Numbered from the stretch's first letter, positions 23,999 through 34,631 are shown. The stretch: 64,000 nucleotides of DNA from Progne subis subis (GCA_022316685.1 JAKJHU010000183.1:1-64000), one strand, 5' to 3'. Numbers and translations: made by a program. Notes: generated by a model from the letters alone, not told the origin.

Positions 23999-24412
23999 AT
24001 GGAATAAAATGGTTTGGGTTGGAAAGGAACTTAAAGATTATCTGCCATGGGCAGGGACACCTTCCACTGTCCCAGGCTGCTCCAAGCCCCAATGTCCAGC
24101 CTGGCCTTGGACACTTCCAGTGATCCAGGGGCAGCCACAGCTTCTCTGGGCACCCTGTGCCAGGGCCTGCCCACCCTCACAGGGAACAATGCCTGGCCAA
24201 TATCCCATCTATCCCTGTCCTCTGTCAATTTAAAACCATTCCCCCTTGTCCTGTCCCTCCAGGGCTTTGTCCCAAGTCCCTCTCCAGCTCTCCTGGAGCC
24301 ACTTTAGGCCCTGGAAGAGGCTCTAAGGTCTCCCTGGAGACTTCTCTTCTCCAGATGAACACCCCCAGCTCTCCCAGCCTGGCTCCAGAAGGGCTCCAGC
24401 CCTTGGATCAAA
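23999..24412 (-). mobile_element. CR1 LINE 3' fragment
   Basis: A ~410-bp CR1 3' end is in antisense orientation. It starts with 'AATGGTTTGGGTTGGAAAGG' (24008), continues with 'CTGCCATGGGCAGGGACACC' and 'GGATCCAGGGGCAGCCACAGC', and reaches the 'CTCCCAGCCTGGCTCC' region. It is the mirror image of the copy at 1690-2095 and covers about the same part of the element. A poly-T tract follows 65 bp further on. Confidence 0.93.
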
Positions 24413-24475
24413 ACCTTCTACTGGCACAATTGTTGGAGTTCCAGAGCTTTCCTTGGGGTCTTTGGCATCCGTGTG

Positions 24476-24477
<2 letters not shown>

Positions 24478-24510
<33 letters not shown>

Positions 24511-24541
24511 CTTTTCTTTTTTTTTTTTTTTTTTTTTTTTT
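24478..24541. repeat. Poly-T tract with two C interruptions
   Basis: T33, then C, T4, C and about T25. It is one of the longest homopolymers in the window. Confidence 0.95.
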
Positions 24542-24658
24542 GTTGTGGGTAAGAAGCAAAGATTTCTTCCTAAACAAAGAGAGCTGGAATTTTCCTGTAA
24601 GTACAATTTTCTCACTTGGTGACTGCAGAGGATGAGCCAAGGGGGCAGCTGGGAGGAG

Positions 24659-25121
24659 TTATTGGGGGTTAGGTTTAGTTTGGGTTTTTTTTCCCCTATA
24701 GAATTCCCCCTCCCCCCCCACCCCCCTAAGTTCCTAACAGACTAAATACTGATGCTTAGAGGGTGCTTGACCCACACAAAAGAGGTGGCCAAGGGCCAGC
24801 TGCCAACCCTGGAGTGTCCCACCATTCCAGCTTGGTGCTCTTGGGGAGAGGCCCAAGGGATCAGACTGTCCCGGGCTTGTGAAACACAGCCCCTTGAGTT
24901 TCTTGCTTCTGTTTATTGTTATTGTTGCTGTAGTTGTTGTTGTTTGTTTGTCCTGTTGTATTTATTAGTAAAGAACTGTTATTCCTTTCCCCATAGCTCT
25001 GACTGAAAAAACTCCTTTAATTTTCTAAATTATAATAACTTGAGGGGAGGGGATTGGAATTCCCTATTCCTAGAGAGGCCCTGCCCCTCCCTAGCAGATA
25101 CCTGTCTTTCAAACCAAGACA
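24659..25121 (+). mobile_element. LTR of the same family as 12908-13635, opposite strand
   Basis: The last ~150 bp match the 3' part of the minus-strand LTR at 12908-13635. They share TTAGTAAAGAACTGTTATTCC-like wording, AAATTATAATAA, a GGGGAGGGG block and the terminal CCAAGACA. The right end is 25121. AGGAG occurs at 24654-24658 and again at 25122-25126, a possible 5-bp target duplication. The implied left end starts TT rather than TG, so that boundary is uncertain. The AGTAAA near 24968 is a likely variant polyadenylation signal. Confidence 0.65.
24905..24962. repeat. GTT-rich simple sequence within LTR
   Basis: Imperfect TTG/TTTG units lie inside the LTR, just upstream of its AGTAAA signal. 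Confidence 0.75.
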
Positions 25122-25126
25122 AGGAG

Positions 25127-26506
25127 AAAACCAGGAGATGAACAGCAGACCACCAGGAGGGAGACGAGGTAGAAGGTCAGCTCCTTGCTCAGGCACCCTT
25201 GGGACAAAGAGAAATGTGTGACACCGAGTCTACCAATTCTCACATACAAAACAGTGAAAATATCTCTGCTCACCAGCTTACCTGGCTGTCCTCACCGTAA
25301 AAAGGATAGGGGGGAAAGCTTTGGAGCTGCGGGGCAAGCTGGGGTGAGCAGACCTCAGGTGAAATATTTGCTTGGGTAAGGTCGTTTGTTCTCAGCTTCA
25401 ACCAAGTCACCAATCTCACAAAGCACAGCTGAGCTCCAAGCAGGACGAACACCTGTCCTGGAGATCTCCCAAAGCCACAACTGTCCAGTGCTGAGCAGAA
25501 CTGCCCGGATTAGACCTCAGTATCCCAAATTCCTGCTTTCCACACTCACATTTGAGTAATGGTCTCTCTGTTCAAAACCACAGAGCAGTGCATGTCTGGA
25601 CTGGGAAAGGTCACTCCTGTGCACCCAAATCTGACCCTCCTGAATATCTCCTCATCTCCTCTGAGGCTTTATCACCAAGCTGAGGACACTCAAGCCTTTG
25701 TAAAACCTTTGAAGACCTGGCAAAAATTTCTTCCCACGCCATGCAGTCTGGCCAGATCCACCCATTTCCGCGTTGGTGTAGCCTTGAAAAGAAATCACTG
25801 TGGAAAGAGGCTCCCTTCAATTTCTGTAGCAACAGAGCTTTGCTTCACCCCAGCTCCATCAGGTCGTAGCGAGCCCATCAGAAATGAAATCTTGGATTTG
25901 GAATCCATCAGTCTCCAGAGATGACCTGGAGGATCTCTTGCCATGGGCAAGCTCTGCTGCAGAGCAGCACAGGCCAGCAGCTGGCCAGCACAGCTCCCTT
26001 CCACTTGACATCCTGGGATCCCTTCATGGCAGACGATCTTCCCTTGGGCCTCACTTAACTCCTTCAAGATGTGATTTCCTTCCCAGTGCTCCCCCAATTC
26101 ATCACTGAGCAGACCCTGGTTCTGGTTTCAGGCTGTTTTCCTTTGCACTCCCAGCTCCCCCATTGCTGGAACTATTTTCCCATCAGCAAAATCCCAGGAA
26201 TGCTCCAAAACTCCTCCATGACTGACTGTGTTTCCTGAAGGAGAAGCCCCAGGCACTCCTATTCCATGGGAGGGGTTCAGAACCTGCCGGTCCACACTTC
26301 ATAAACATCAGAAGAGGTTTAAGCCAACCCAGTGTTAAGCACAGTCTATCTGCAGGGTTCCAGCTACTGCTCCTGCTCTCCCTCCCATCTAACAGGAAAA
26401 TGGGGTTCAGTGGGAATGGTTTGCAAATGAGTCAATGCTCCTTAATGGTGGGAAAAGGAAAAATAATCGGTGCATTCCTCTCACTACGGGGAGAGCTTGG
26501 GAGTGC
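25127..26506. other. Single-copy DNA; no gene seen
   Basis: No repeat or convincing exon. Confidence 0.5.
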
Positions 26507-26645
26507 TGCAGAGATCTGGGATGCACCTTGGGATCTGAGATGCACACAGGGATGCATTCTGGGATCTGGGATGCTCACAGAGATCTGGGATGCACTCTGG
26601 GGTCTGGGATGCACACAGGGATGCACACAGGGATCCAGGATGCAT
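26507..26645. repeat. Minisatellite, ~20-bp GGGATCTGGGATGCACAC-type units
   Basis: About seven degenerate copies of a unit reading GGGATCTGGGATGCACAC or GGGATGCACACA follow each other, with variable lengths and substitutions. Translations on both strands are repetitive (CTLGSGM-like, CVHPRSQ-like) and do not indicate a gene. Confidence 0.88.
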
Positions 26646-26902
26646 GCAACACATGCAGCAGGCACAGGAGCAAGAGAATGCTGGGAGAGTTGCTCTGTTG
26701 TGTTTGTTTTTGAGGTAAAAAAACCTGACCTGGAAATCATCAGCATTGTTGCAGCATGAGGAGGCTTTTCCTGTTTTTCCTTTGGGGATGGACATGCAAA
26801 TTCTGAGGCAGAAATTGGGATTTTATGCTTCTGAAGGCTTCGGACTTCTTTTAGGGATCAAACTATATCCAGTCCCTCCAGAGATGAGTAATGAGGCCAA
26901 AT
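26646..26902. other. Single-copy DNA
   Basis: Nothing recognised. Confidence 0.5.
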
Positions 26903-27067
26903 GGGGGGGGTTTTTTGTTTGTTTTGTTTTGGGTTTTTGTTGTTGTTGTTGTTGTTGGTTTTGGTTTGTTTTTGGTGGGGTTTTTTTGTTTGTTTGTTTG
27001 TTTGTTTGTTTTTTGTTTGGTTTTTTGTTTGTTTGTTTGTTTTGTTTTGTTTTTGGGGGGGGTTTTT
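26903..27067. repeat. (GTTT)n/(GTT)n tract flanked by G runs
   Basis: G8, then 150 bp of GTTT, TTGTTG and GGTTTT units, then a G8 run. The T/G strand bias is strong and continuous. Confidence 0.93.
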
Positions 27068-28410
27068 GCAATTAGTGTGAGAATAAAATGACACTGTGTT
27101 TCAGAACTGTGCATTTAAAGAATAAATTTTGGATTTTTTGTTCTTCTTAGGCGCAGCCATGGTGGTGCAGGGAGCATCCTAATGTTGATCTGGTAAAAAC
27201 ATCATCTAAATCCAATCTGCTGCAGCAAACAGGCCAGGGAGATGAAGGAAACCACATTAAAAACATGATGAAAGTTGCCTCGAGGCTCCTTGTGTCACAC
27301 TCGGGCTCTGGGCACTTGGGGTTTTTTATTTCTTCCCTTTTTCTTCCTTTAATAAACCCAAACTTGGCATTCTTGACACACACACAGCGGTGCAAGCCAA
27401 GGGGACATTAAAAGCTCACAGACAAGAGGGATTTGGGTTCCTTGGCTTCCAATGGAATTTTTGAGGCCTTGCAGAAGATGACCTGCCTCCTCGGGTGGAG
27501 AAAAAGCTATCTTAATTCTAAATAAGCAGCTAAAAATTGGTCTAGGTCAATTTAGATGACTCCTGTTGACCCCAGAGTCACTTAGCATCACCCGGTGGCT
27601 CCTCCAAGGGGTTCAAAGAGAGGAAAAGTGTGATCCTGTGAATCCTATGGGTATGAGAAAGAGGCAACCGCCCCAAATTCTTTATTTTTACCCCATTGTG
27701 AGCTCCCTGCAGCAAGCAGAAAGCTAAATAAAATTCACACATGGTTTGTCTTTGGATTATTCCCCCCCACATCCACTCTGGGCCCCTCCCAAAATGATTT
27801 CTGGGGGGCTTGTTCCCTTCCCTGACCTAAGACACCGAACACTCCCAGCTCTGCAGCTCCCTCCTTGTTCTTTCCATCCCGCAGGCGGAACTGCTGTGGA
27901 AGCGAGGAAGAGGAAGGAAAAGGAGGAAGGAAGCAGGAGAGAAAACAAGGCGGGAAAAGTCGAGGCTGCACATCTGCTCTGTGACTAATCCAGGCTGTGG
28001 CACACCCGTACGGGTCTCTTTTTATTGCTAACATTCCTCCTAAGTTAGAAAACACTTTTTTACCACCCCCCCACCCCCCGCTTCCCTTTCACTCCCAGCT
28101 TCAGATGTCCCAGAGGAATGTTTAAGCGATTATGGAATCCCAGAGGAGTTTGTTGCTTCCCTTTTTAATTTGTTCCATGCTAGTTGCTGTTTTTTAAAGC
28201 AGTGCCCAGCTTGCTCTTTCCTCAGAGTCAAGCCCAGGGCTCCTTGTTCCGGCTCTGGCATGGAATTCCTCATGACTTTGTTCCCCAAATCCCTGTGGGT
28301 TTATAGCAGGGCTGCGATAATTTACTCGATGCTGAAACTGGTGATTACCTGCTCTGATTTCTAAGCTTATGCTTAAATAGAAATGCTAAAAATACTGACT
28401 TAAGCCAATC

Positions 28411-28428
28411 AAAAAAAAAAAAAAAAAA
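28411..28428. repeat. Poly-A tract
   Basis: A run of about 18 A. Confidence 0.85.
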
Positions 28429-28791
28429 GGCATTACTGGCCCTTTTTCACTTGGCTGGTGTTCACAGGCGAGCTGCAATCCTGCAAGGCTGATGAAATGC
28501 CTGGTGTTATCCAGCTCTAGGCACAGGCTGAGGTCTGGAAAAAATTCCCTTTGGGTCCCCCAAAATGGGTCAAAATCCTGTCGGGTCCCCCAAAACCAAG
28601 TGGGGTTGCAGAAGCTCTGTGTGGTACTTGGGTTTTAACCTCTTCAGTCCTCTTTGCCCTCTGACCATTGCTCCAAGGTGAGGGGGTGGTGGCAGATGCC
28701 CAGGGAATGACTCGAGTTTGTCTAGGAAGTGCATGACAGGAAAAGAAATTAGATATATTCCTCTCAAAAGCAACACTGAAGTTCCTGGCTT

Positions 28792-28819
28792 TTTGGTTTG
28801 GTTTGGTTTGGTTTGGTTT
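28792..28819. repeat. (GGTTT)n microsatellite
   Basis: About five tandem GGTTT units. Confidence 0.9.
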
Positions 28820-29221
28820 GTTCCCATCATGAGCAAAACACCAGCGGACTCTGCTTCTAATCCCTTTGTCTGGAATCATCCCATCGGCTTTCTGGATGTC
28901 CCTTAGCAACAGTTGCTTCTAAACCAAAGGCAGGAAAGCCTCACACCCAGAGCAGCCTTGAGACGACTGGGAAATGAAATTTATAAAACCCAAAAGTGTT
29001 TAAGACAACTCTTCTGAGAAGAAAAGAGGGATATGTCCAAAGAGCTTGAAAGGGTGACACAGCTTGAAACATCCATCATTAATTAGGAGAAGGTGAGCAA
29101 ATCCTGGCCAATTTTGTCCGTAACAGCACCACTTAACGTCCTTAATCCCAATATTTCATCAAATCAGGTGCTGCTTCTTGGTGAACAATTTCCTAGTTTT
29201 GCATCCATGCCAGTTTTGCAT

Positions 29222-29290
29222 CCGTGCCTTGGATCCCCCTCCAGGGATGGGGACTCCACCACTTCCCTGGGAAGTTCATTTCTTGGGAGA
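29222..29290 (-). mobile_element. Possible CR1 fragment
   Basis: 'CCAGGGATGGGGACTCCACC' followed by 'ACTTCCCTGGGAAGTTCATT' matches the antisense CR1 wording for the segment just upstream of the 3' UTR. The remainder is not recognisable. Confidence 0.5.
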
Positions 29291-30000
29291 TCTCAAAGAA
29301 ACTTCACTGCAGTTTTGGCACAAGACACCCCCAAAAAGTCAACTCCCCCCTGAGGTTTGCCAGTTTCTTTTAATACACAGAGCAAAACAGGAGTTTCCCC
29401 GGCAAAAAAGATGCTCATCTCAGAAGTCTTGGTTCACTGGGAATTCAGATGGGTCCAGCACCCCTTGGACATTTGTGCACGGAACAGACACTGTTTGTGT
29501 CCTTAACATGTATTTATTCAAGGAAATAAGCTACTTTAAAATAGAGAAGTTCAGTGCTCAAATAATGATGTTTATTGCTAATCCTTGGATTCCAGAAAGA
29601 CTTGGGAAGCTGAGATGAGTCCCTGACTCTGATAATCCCCTTTCAAGCAAACCAACTCCCTCAGTTCAGTTTGCAGGGGCAGGGGTTGTTGTTGTTTTGA
29701 AGTTTTGCTGATTTTTTTTTTTTTTTTTCCCTGATTTCATTGCAATCTCACTGCTCCCCAGAATCAAAGGTAAAACGTAGGAGTGGGCAGTCCCCAGGAA
29801 ATGAGCATCCCTGGGCTCTCCTGTGAACTGAGACAGCAGAAACCACCTTCCTTTAGGGGCAAAAATGAATTTTATGTCCAATTCTCCTTGCCATGTCTGC
29901 GTGTGGTGTCCATGCTGTTTCAATTTTTGTGTGACAAAATGTACTCTTGATAGGAACCAGACCTGTGGCTGCTTTAGCACTCAGATATGGAAGTGCTCGC
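29291..30000. other. Single-copy DNA
   Basis: A T run lies at about 29710-29728. No gene or repeat body is recognised. Confidence 0.5.
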
Positions 30001-30047
30001 CTGCGAGTGCCATCTATCACTGGAGTGAAAAACCGTGGCACTCGCAG
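30001..30047. repeat. Perfect 12-bp inverted repeat (hairpin)
   Basis: CTGCGAGTGCCA at 30001-30012 is exactly complementary to TGGCACTCGCAG at 30036-30047. The 23-nt spacer would give a GC-rich 12-bp stem. The stem is too short for a microRNA precursor. Confidence 0.7.
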
Positions 30048-30317
30048 CGTCCTCGGGGAAGGGGAAAACCACAATTCTTTCAAGATTTGCCAGTTACTTT
30101 ACAAGTTAAGCCTGTCAGTTTAGCACTAAATCTTTCACTTGAAATGCTGAAATGAAGAAAGAAAGGGAAAACCTCTAAAAAGAAGGAGGGGGGGGTGGGG
30201 GAAGAGAAAGGTTTGAGCTTCCAAACTGGAAAGTTGAGGTGTTTTAAGGTGTTTGGGGCTCGTCAGGATTGATTCTGCCCTCTCTGCAGCCAGATCCATC
30301 CTCTTCTTGACCTTTGC

Positions 30318-30486
30318 TGGACCAAAGCATGGCAAGCATTGGACCAGGCTGCCCAGGGAATTGGTGGGATCATCGTCCCTGGAGGTGCTCAATGGATGAG
30401 GCACTCGGGCACGTGGTTTAGTGATGGGGAAATGGCTGGACTCAATGATTTTGGAGGGCTTTTCCATCCTAAAATCCTACATTTCA
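30318..30486 (+). mobile_element. CR1 LINE 3' fragment (ACATGGTTTAG type)
   Basis: 'GGACCAGGCTGCCCAGGGAAT', then 'CCCTGGAGGTGCTCAATGG', then 'GGCTGGACTCAATGATTTTGG' and 'TTTTCCATCCTAAAATCCTAC' is a sense-strand CR1 3' end. It belongs to the subfamily that reads 'GGACTCAATGATCTTAAAGG' near its end. Confidence 0.82.
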
Positions 30487-31621
30487 GGGGGGAACGTGGC
30501 TTGAGGAGGCTGCTGGAGAGATCTGGAGTGATCCTGGCACAGGGGAAAAGAGGATCAAGCAGTGGAAATGTTAAGGATATGTTTACACTGCTTATCAGGA
30601 GGGAAACCCCAGGGTCACTGCTTGAAGGGAGAGGGTAAAAAAATCTCATTCACAACATTTAATGAAAAACATTTTCCCTTTCTGCTTATCCCCCAGACAG
30701 TTTTCACAGAAATGTCAGTTTTCAATTTTTTGGTTGTTGTTTTTTGTTTGTTTTTTTTTTTTTTTTTTTGGGGGGGGGGGGTGTGTTTATTGAAAAGGAA
30801 TCCATTTTTCATCGAGAAAACAGCAAACCCCTGCTAAGCTTGGGGAAACAACAATCAAAATAAGAAGAGTGAAAGAAAATAAAAGAAGGAGCTGTTTCCT
30901 GGGGACGGTCTAAAACCATCGAGCTGTGGTTTCTAACAGAGAATAAATCCTACTTATTTTATTACTCTTAGGGGTCTAATTGTCATTAGACCTTAATTGT
31001 CTCCTGGCTTGCTTTGCAAAGCACAGAAAGCACAGCCTGTGCTGGCCACTGGCTGCAGTCATCTGCTCTTTTGATATTCATGGGTGCATTTTCCCCCTTT
31101 CATCTTTATGTAAACGAGGAAGCAGAAGCTGCTGTGATCCTCCTGCACCTGACAGCTTTATGGTCCAGACAGGGCTCTTGCGACCCAACCCCCAGGGCTG
31201 TGGCAGGAGCTGTCTGAGCCAGATGCAGCTTCCCGAGTTCTCCTTGTGCTTCTTCTGCCACCCCTTTTGTCCTGCTGCCACGTTCAGCAGGTGTTGCCCT
31301 TCCTCTCCAAACGGACCCTTTTGAAAAGACATCAAAAACGTCGAAGAAAAGGGATATTTATTTAGGCAGGATTGGCTCCCTAATTACCATACGTAATCTT
31401 CCATCAACAGCAAGCAGAGCTGGCCACAAGGGCTGTGTTTTTAAAAGCTTAATTGATCTGAGTGGAGTCTCAGAATCGTAGCCAGATGAAATTATTCTGC
31501 TTGTGTTCGAGCACAAGCGGGTTTCAGGGGAGCAGAACGAGTGGCAGAACAGAGCACATGTGGACAGCACCCTCCCTCTGGGGCATTTAAACTCAACAGG
31601 TGACTGCTCAAACCCCTGCCA
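30487..31621. other. Single-copy DNA with T/G homopolymers
   Basis: A mixed T/G tract and a G12 run lie at 30727-30785. No gene is recognised. Confidence 0.5.
30727..30785. repeat. T-rich tract ending in G12
   Basis: GTTTTTTG and T19 lead abruptly to twelve G, then GTGTGTTT. It is the same T-to-G/C junction type as at 12139-12170. Confidence 0.9.
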
Positions 31622-31810
31622 GAATGGTTTGGGTTGGAAAGAGACCCTAAAGATCAACTTATTCCACCCCAGAGTGCTTCAAGCCCCAGTGTCCAACGTG
31701 GCCTTGGAAGCTCCCAGGGATCCAGGGGCAGCCACAGCTTCTCTGAGTCTCACCACCCTCATAGCAGAGAATTTCTTCCTAATATCTGAAGTTAACCTAC
31801 CCTCCTTCAA
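31622..31810 (-). mobile_element. CR1 LINE 3' fragment
   Basis: An antisense CR1 begins with 'AGAATGGTTTGGGTTGGAAAG', then 'AGATCAACTTATTCC' and 'GATCCAGGGGCAGCCACAGC', and continues to 'AATTTCTTCCTAATATCTGAAG'. Confidence 0.9.
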
Positions 31811-31972
31811 TGATCCCTCCAAACAAGGCGAGATCCAGGACAGGACCCAGCAGCTCCCCAGGAGGATGCAGGTGGAAGCTTACCTTTCGTTCACCATCCT
31901 CCTCTTCCTCTTCCCCAAACAATCTGGGCACACACTAGTGGCAAAAAAGGAGGGATTTTCCCCAAACTTGGT

Positions 31973-32033
31973 GGTGTTTTTTGTTGTTGTTTTTGTTTGT
32001 TTGTTTGTTTGTTTGTTTGTTTGCTTGTTTTTC
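31973..32033. repeat. (GTTT)n microsatellite
   Basis: GTTGTTGTT followed by about eight GTTT units. Confidence 0.92.
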
Positions 32034-32699
32034 TCCTGAATTACCTTTCCTGGTGTCTGTGGGATTGGGATTTTCACGCAGCGCCTGTGTGTCAGTCCAG
32101 CCCTGACCGTGCTGTGAGCACATGTTGAGACTGAAGGGGATCATTCTGGGGCTGTGGTTAAGCTTTTAACGATGCGTGAATGCTGGGGGCAATTTCTGTC
32201 TTTATTTTTATAAATAGATGTCCTGTCTCCTCAGGTTTCTGCGGGTGTGAGGTTTAGCACATTCATTACTCTTGGTGTTCTAAGGGGAGAAAAAAATTAT
32301 AAAATAATAATAATCATCAGACAGTGGGTGATTTTCCTTAATAGCATCCAGGGCATGGAAAGGAACTTCCTCCTCCCCCAGAGCAACAGTGATTCAAAGC
32401 ATGAGAGCTGAGGGAGCAAAGTCACAGCATTTTCAAAAGCAACACCGATAGCAAAGTCTACAGCCCTGGGGACTGAAGAGGCAGTGAAAAAAGTGAAAAA
32501 AGAAGTAAAAAAAAGTGAAAAAAGTGAAAAATGGACCAGCTGTACTGTTCAAAATGTAGACAAAATATACCTTGCAAGAGCACTGACAATTCCATGCATC
32601 AGCACATCAGGAATGAACTCAACTTCACAGCAATCCTGCCTGCGATTGATACAGGAGCCAGGATAAAATGTTCACCTTCAGGAGAAAAATGAATTTTTG
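32034..32699. other. Single-copy DNA
   Basis: It contains the A-rich tandem repeat at 32483-32532. Nothing else is recognised. Confidence 0.5.
32483..32532. repeat. (AGTGAAAAA)n short tandem repeat
   Basis: Five 9-10-bp units with the core AGTGAAAAA, one degraded to AGAAGTAAA, stand in tandem. They encode a K/V/E-rich frame that is not a gene. Confidence 0.85.
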
Positions 32700-32900
32700 G
32701 TCACAGTCACAGAAGGTCTCATGTTGGAAGAGACCCACAAGGATCATCAAGCCCCCACTCCTCAGTTTTAGAACTGCCTAAAACTAAACCATGGCTGAGA
32801 GCATTGTCCAGATGCTCCAGGCTTGGTGCTGTGACCACTTCCCTGGAGAGCCTCTTCCACTGCCCAACCACCCTCTAGGGGAAGAACCATCCTAAAATCT
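32700..32900 (-). mobile_element. CR1 LINE 3' fragment (TCATGTTGGAAGAGACCCAC type)
   Basis: An antisense CR1 reads 'GTTGGAAGAGACCCACAAGG', then 'ATCATCAAGCCC', and further in 'TTCCCTGGAGAGCCTCTTCC' and 'GGGGAAGAACCATCCTAAAATC'. This subfamily differs from the adjacent copy at 32932. Confidence 0.85.
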
Positions 32901-32931
32901 TAGCTAGGATGGACATTGAGTCCCAGAATGG

Positions 32932-33101
32932 TTTGGATTGGAAGGGACCTTAAAGGTCATTTAGTCCCACACCCTGCCATGGGCAGGGACACCTTCCCCT
33001 ATTCCAGGTTGCTCTGAGCCCTGTCCAGCCTGGTCTTGGACACTTCCAGGGATGGTGACTCCATCAGCTCCCTTGGAAGCCTATTCTAGTGCTTGAACAC
33101 C
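32932..33101 (-). mobile_element. CR1 LINE, 3' part (split by solo LTR)
   Basis: An antisense CR1 runs from 'AGAATGGTTTGGATTGGAAGG' to 'CTATTCTAGTGCTTGAACACC' at 33101. The copy resumes at 33632 with 'CTTTCAGTGAAGAGGTCTTTC'. The missing middle is the LTR at 33102-33625. Confidence 0.93.
33096..33101. repeat. Target-site duplication (AACACC), left copy
   Basis: It is repeated exactly at 33626-33631. Confidence 0.93.
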
Positions 33102-33625
33102 TGTTGGGAAGGGTGAACCCGGAAAGCCCTATAAATATGATTGCTTAGATTCTGAGAATGTGAAACCTGTAACTGAGATAGAATTGAAAGTAAGTTTTGA
33201 TGTTTAAAATGTCCTAGTTACTAGATGCCTGAGAAAACAACCCCCAATGCATGATTCATCCCACACATGTAACCCCCCCTGAAGCTAGCAAGTATCTGTA
33301 ACCCCAGTGGCACAAGCCTGTTACAGCCCACCTCGAGACCCCTTATCAGAGGGCTGAGAGAGTGGGCCTTCCCTTCTGTTTCTTCTTCTTCTTCTCCTTT
33401 GCTCCTCTCTCTTGCCTCTTGCATCTTGCTCTTGGAATTTCTTTATCTCTCACTGCCCCCACCCTCCAAGGCCATGCCACAGCTGCGCCTGGCAGCTCCG
33501 AGCAAGGCCTCACTCTCTAGACAATAAACCTCTTCTTCTACAACCCAACTTCAGAGATCTCTCGTCTACATTCATGTACACCGTCCTGGAGTCCTCAGCA
33601 GCAGCAGGGAGGAAGTGTTTCTACA
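33102..33625 (+). mobile_element. Solo LTR (ERVK-like), 524 bp, inserted in CR1
   Basis: The element starts TGTTGGGAAG and ends GTTTCTACA (TGT...ACA). It is flanked by the exact 6-bp duplication AACACC. Its removal, with one duplicate, restores continuous CR1 wording, which proves insertion after the CR1. Six-base duplications fit ERVK/alpha-beta-type integrases. A CTATAAATA box lies near 33129-33137, and AATAAA at 33523-33528 sets plus orientation. A (TTC)n patch sits near 33380-33397. No internal viral region remains. Confidence 0.93.
33523..33528 (+). terminator. LTR polyadenylation signal (AATAAA)
   Basis: AATAAA lies about 100 bp before the LTR's 3' end, the usual position at the R/U5 side. 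Confidence 0.6.
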
Positions 33626-33631
33626 AACACC
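33626..33631. repeat. Target-site duplication (AACACC), right copy
   Basis: It matches 33096-33101. Confidence 0.93.
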
Positions 33632-33692
33632 CTTTCAGTGAAGAGGTCTTTCCTAATATCCAACGTAACCCCTCTCCTCTCTCTCGTGCCTG
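33632..33692 (-). mobile_element. CR1 LINE, 5' part of the copy split by the solo LTR
   Basis: 'CTTTCAGTGAAGAGGTCTTTC' followed by 'CTAATATCCAACGTAACCCC' continues the antisense CR1 that stopped at 33101. Confidence 0.88.
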
Positions 33693-34631
33693 ACCACATC
33701 CAGCTTTATCTTCAGCCTTGTTTGCCATGGGCAGCTGAGATATGAGATGAGGGCTCATCCCAGGGGGGATCTGATGGATTTTAGCCAGGCTGTTGTGTTG
33801 CTGTGACAGGGATTGGGCAACCTCTTTGTGTCATTCCTGACTGCAGGATTCCATCCTGGCGCTGAAATCTCCACAATTTATGGGGATTTTCATGCAGCTG
33901 GCTCTGCTTTCTTCTCTTTTATATTTATTTCACATTTTAAAGGCATCATTTTGTTTTGTTTTGGTTTTTTTTCTCAACTAGAGTCTCCCTCTCTGATCAT
34001 GCAATTCTTTATTTTTTTGGTAGAGTGGCCAAGTCATCATGGGCAAAATGCTCCCCTCTGGAACAGAGAGGGAAAGGAAATGTGCACATCCCACGATGGG
34101 CAAAGTCTCTGTAGCATATCTGGGAACATCTCTTTGCCAGGACTTTGCCAGGTTTTTCACATGGGATGTCCACTGCTATGCCAATACCCTGTCCCCACCC
34201 TGCTCCCCAGGCTTGACAGCAACATTTTGGGTTCAGATACATGAATTCCACTCAATTCCAGCCTAAAGCTCCAAGCCTGTATCCCTCAAATTGAAAGAAA
34301 AAGAGGGAAATGCCAGATTTGAAGAAATAATAAAGGCGAACACATACATGTCCTAGCACATATTAACTTATTATTCTTAGAGCTCTTCCCAGCGTGGTTT
34401 CAGTTTCCATGGTCACTTCCAGACCATCTCAAAGTCCCAAAGTGTTTAAGAACAAAAAATCCCCAGAAGACAGGAACTGTGGCCTCTTGTGCCATATGAA
34501 ATGCTTATTTTTTTTTGTATTCTGGAGAATATCTTACCGATATTTACATCTGATTTTGGATCTTGCTTTCAATCCTGAGTGTACCAGCCCACCCTGAATA
34601 TTGAGTGGAGCATCTCAAAAGGACTGTTTAC
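33693..34631. other. Single-copy DNA; no gene seen
   Basis: A 143-codon open frame (33813-34244) is hydrophobic and low in complexity in places. It has no domain or splice support and is not called. Confidence 0.5.

Larger units (their letters stand above)
27068..29221. other. Single-copy DNA; no gene seen
   Basis: An acceptor-like TTGTTCTTCTTAG at 27138-27150 and a donor-like CTG/GTAAAA at 27189-27194 bound 42 nt with an early stop. It is not called as an exon. There is an A run at about 28411-28428, a (GGTTT)n patch at 28792-28819 and a CCCGTACGGG palindrome near 28004-28016. Confidence 0.5.

Noticed and set aside
33813..34244. 143-codon plus-strand open frame rich in F, S and I
   Set aside because: Probably chance. 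Part of it is T-rich low complexity, and no promoter or splice support is seen.
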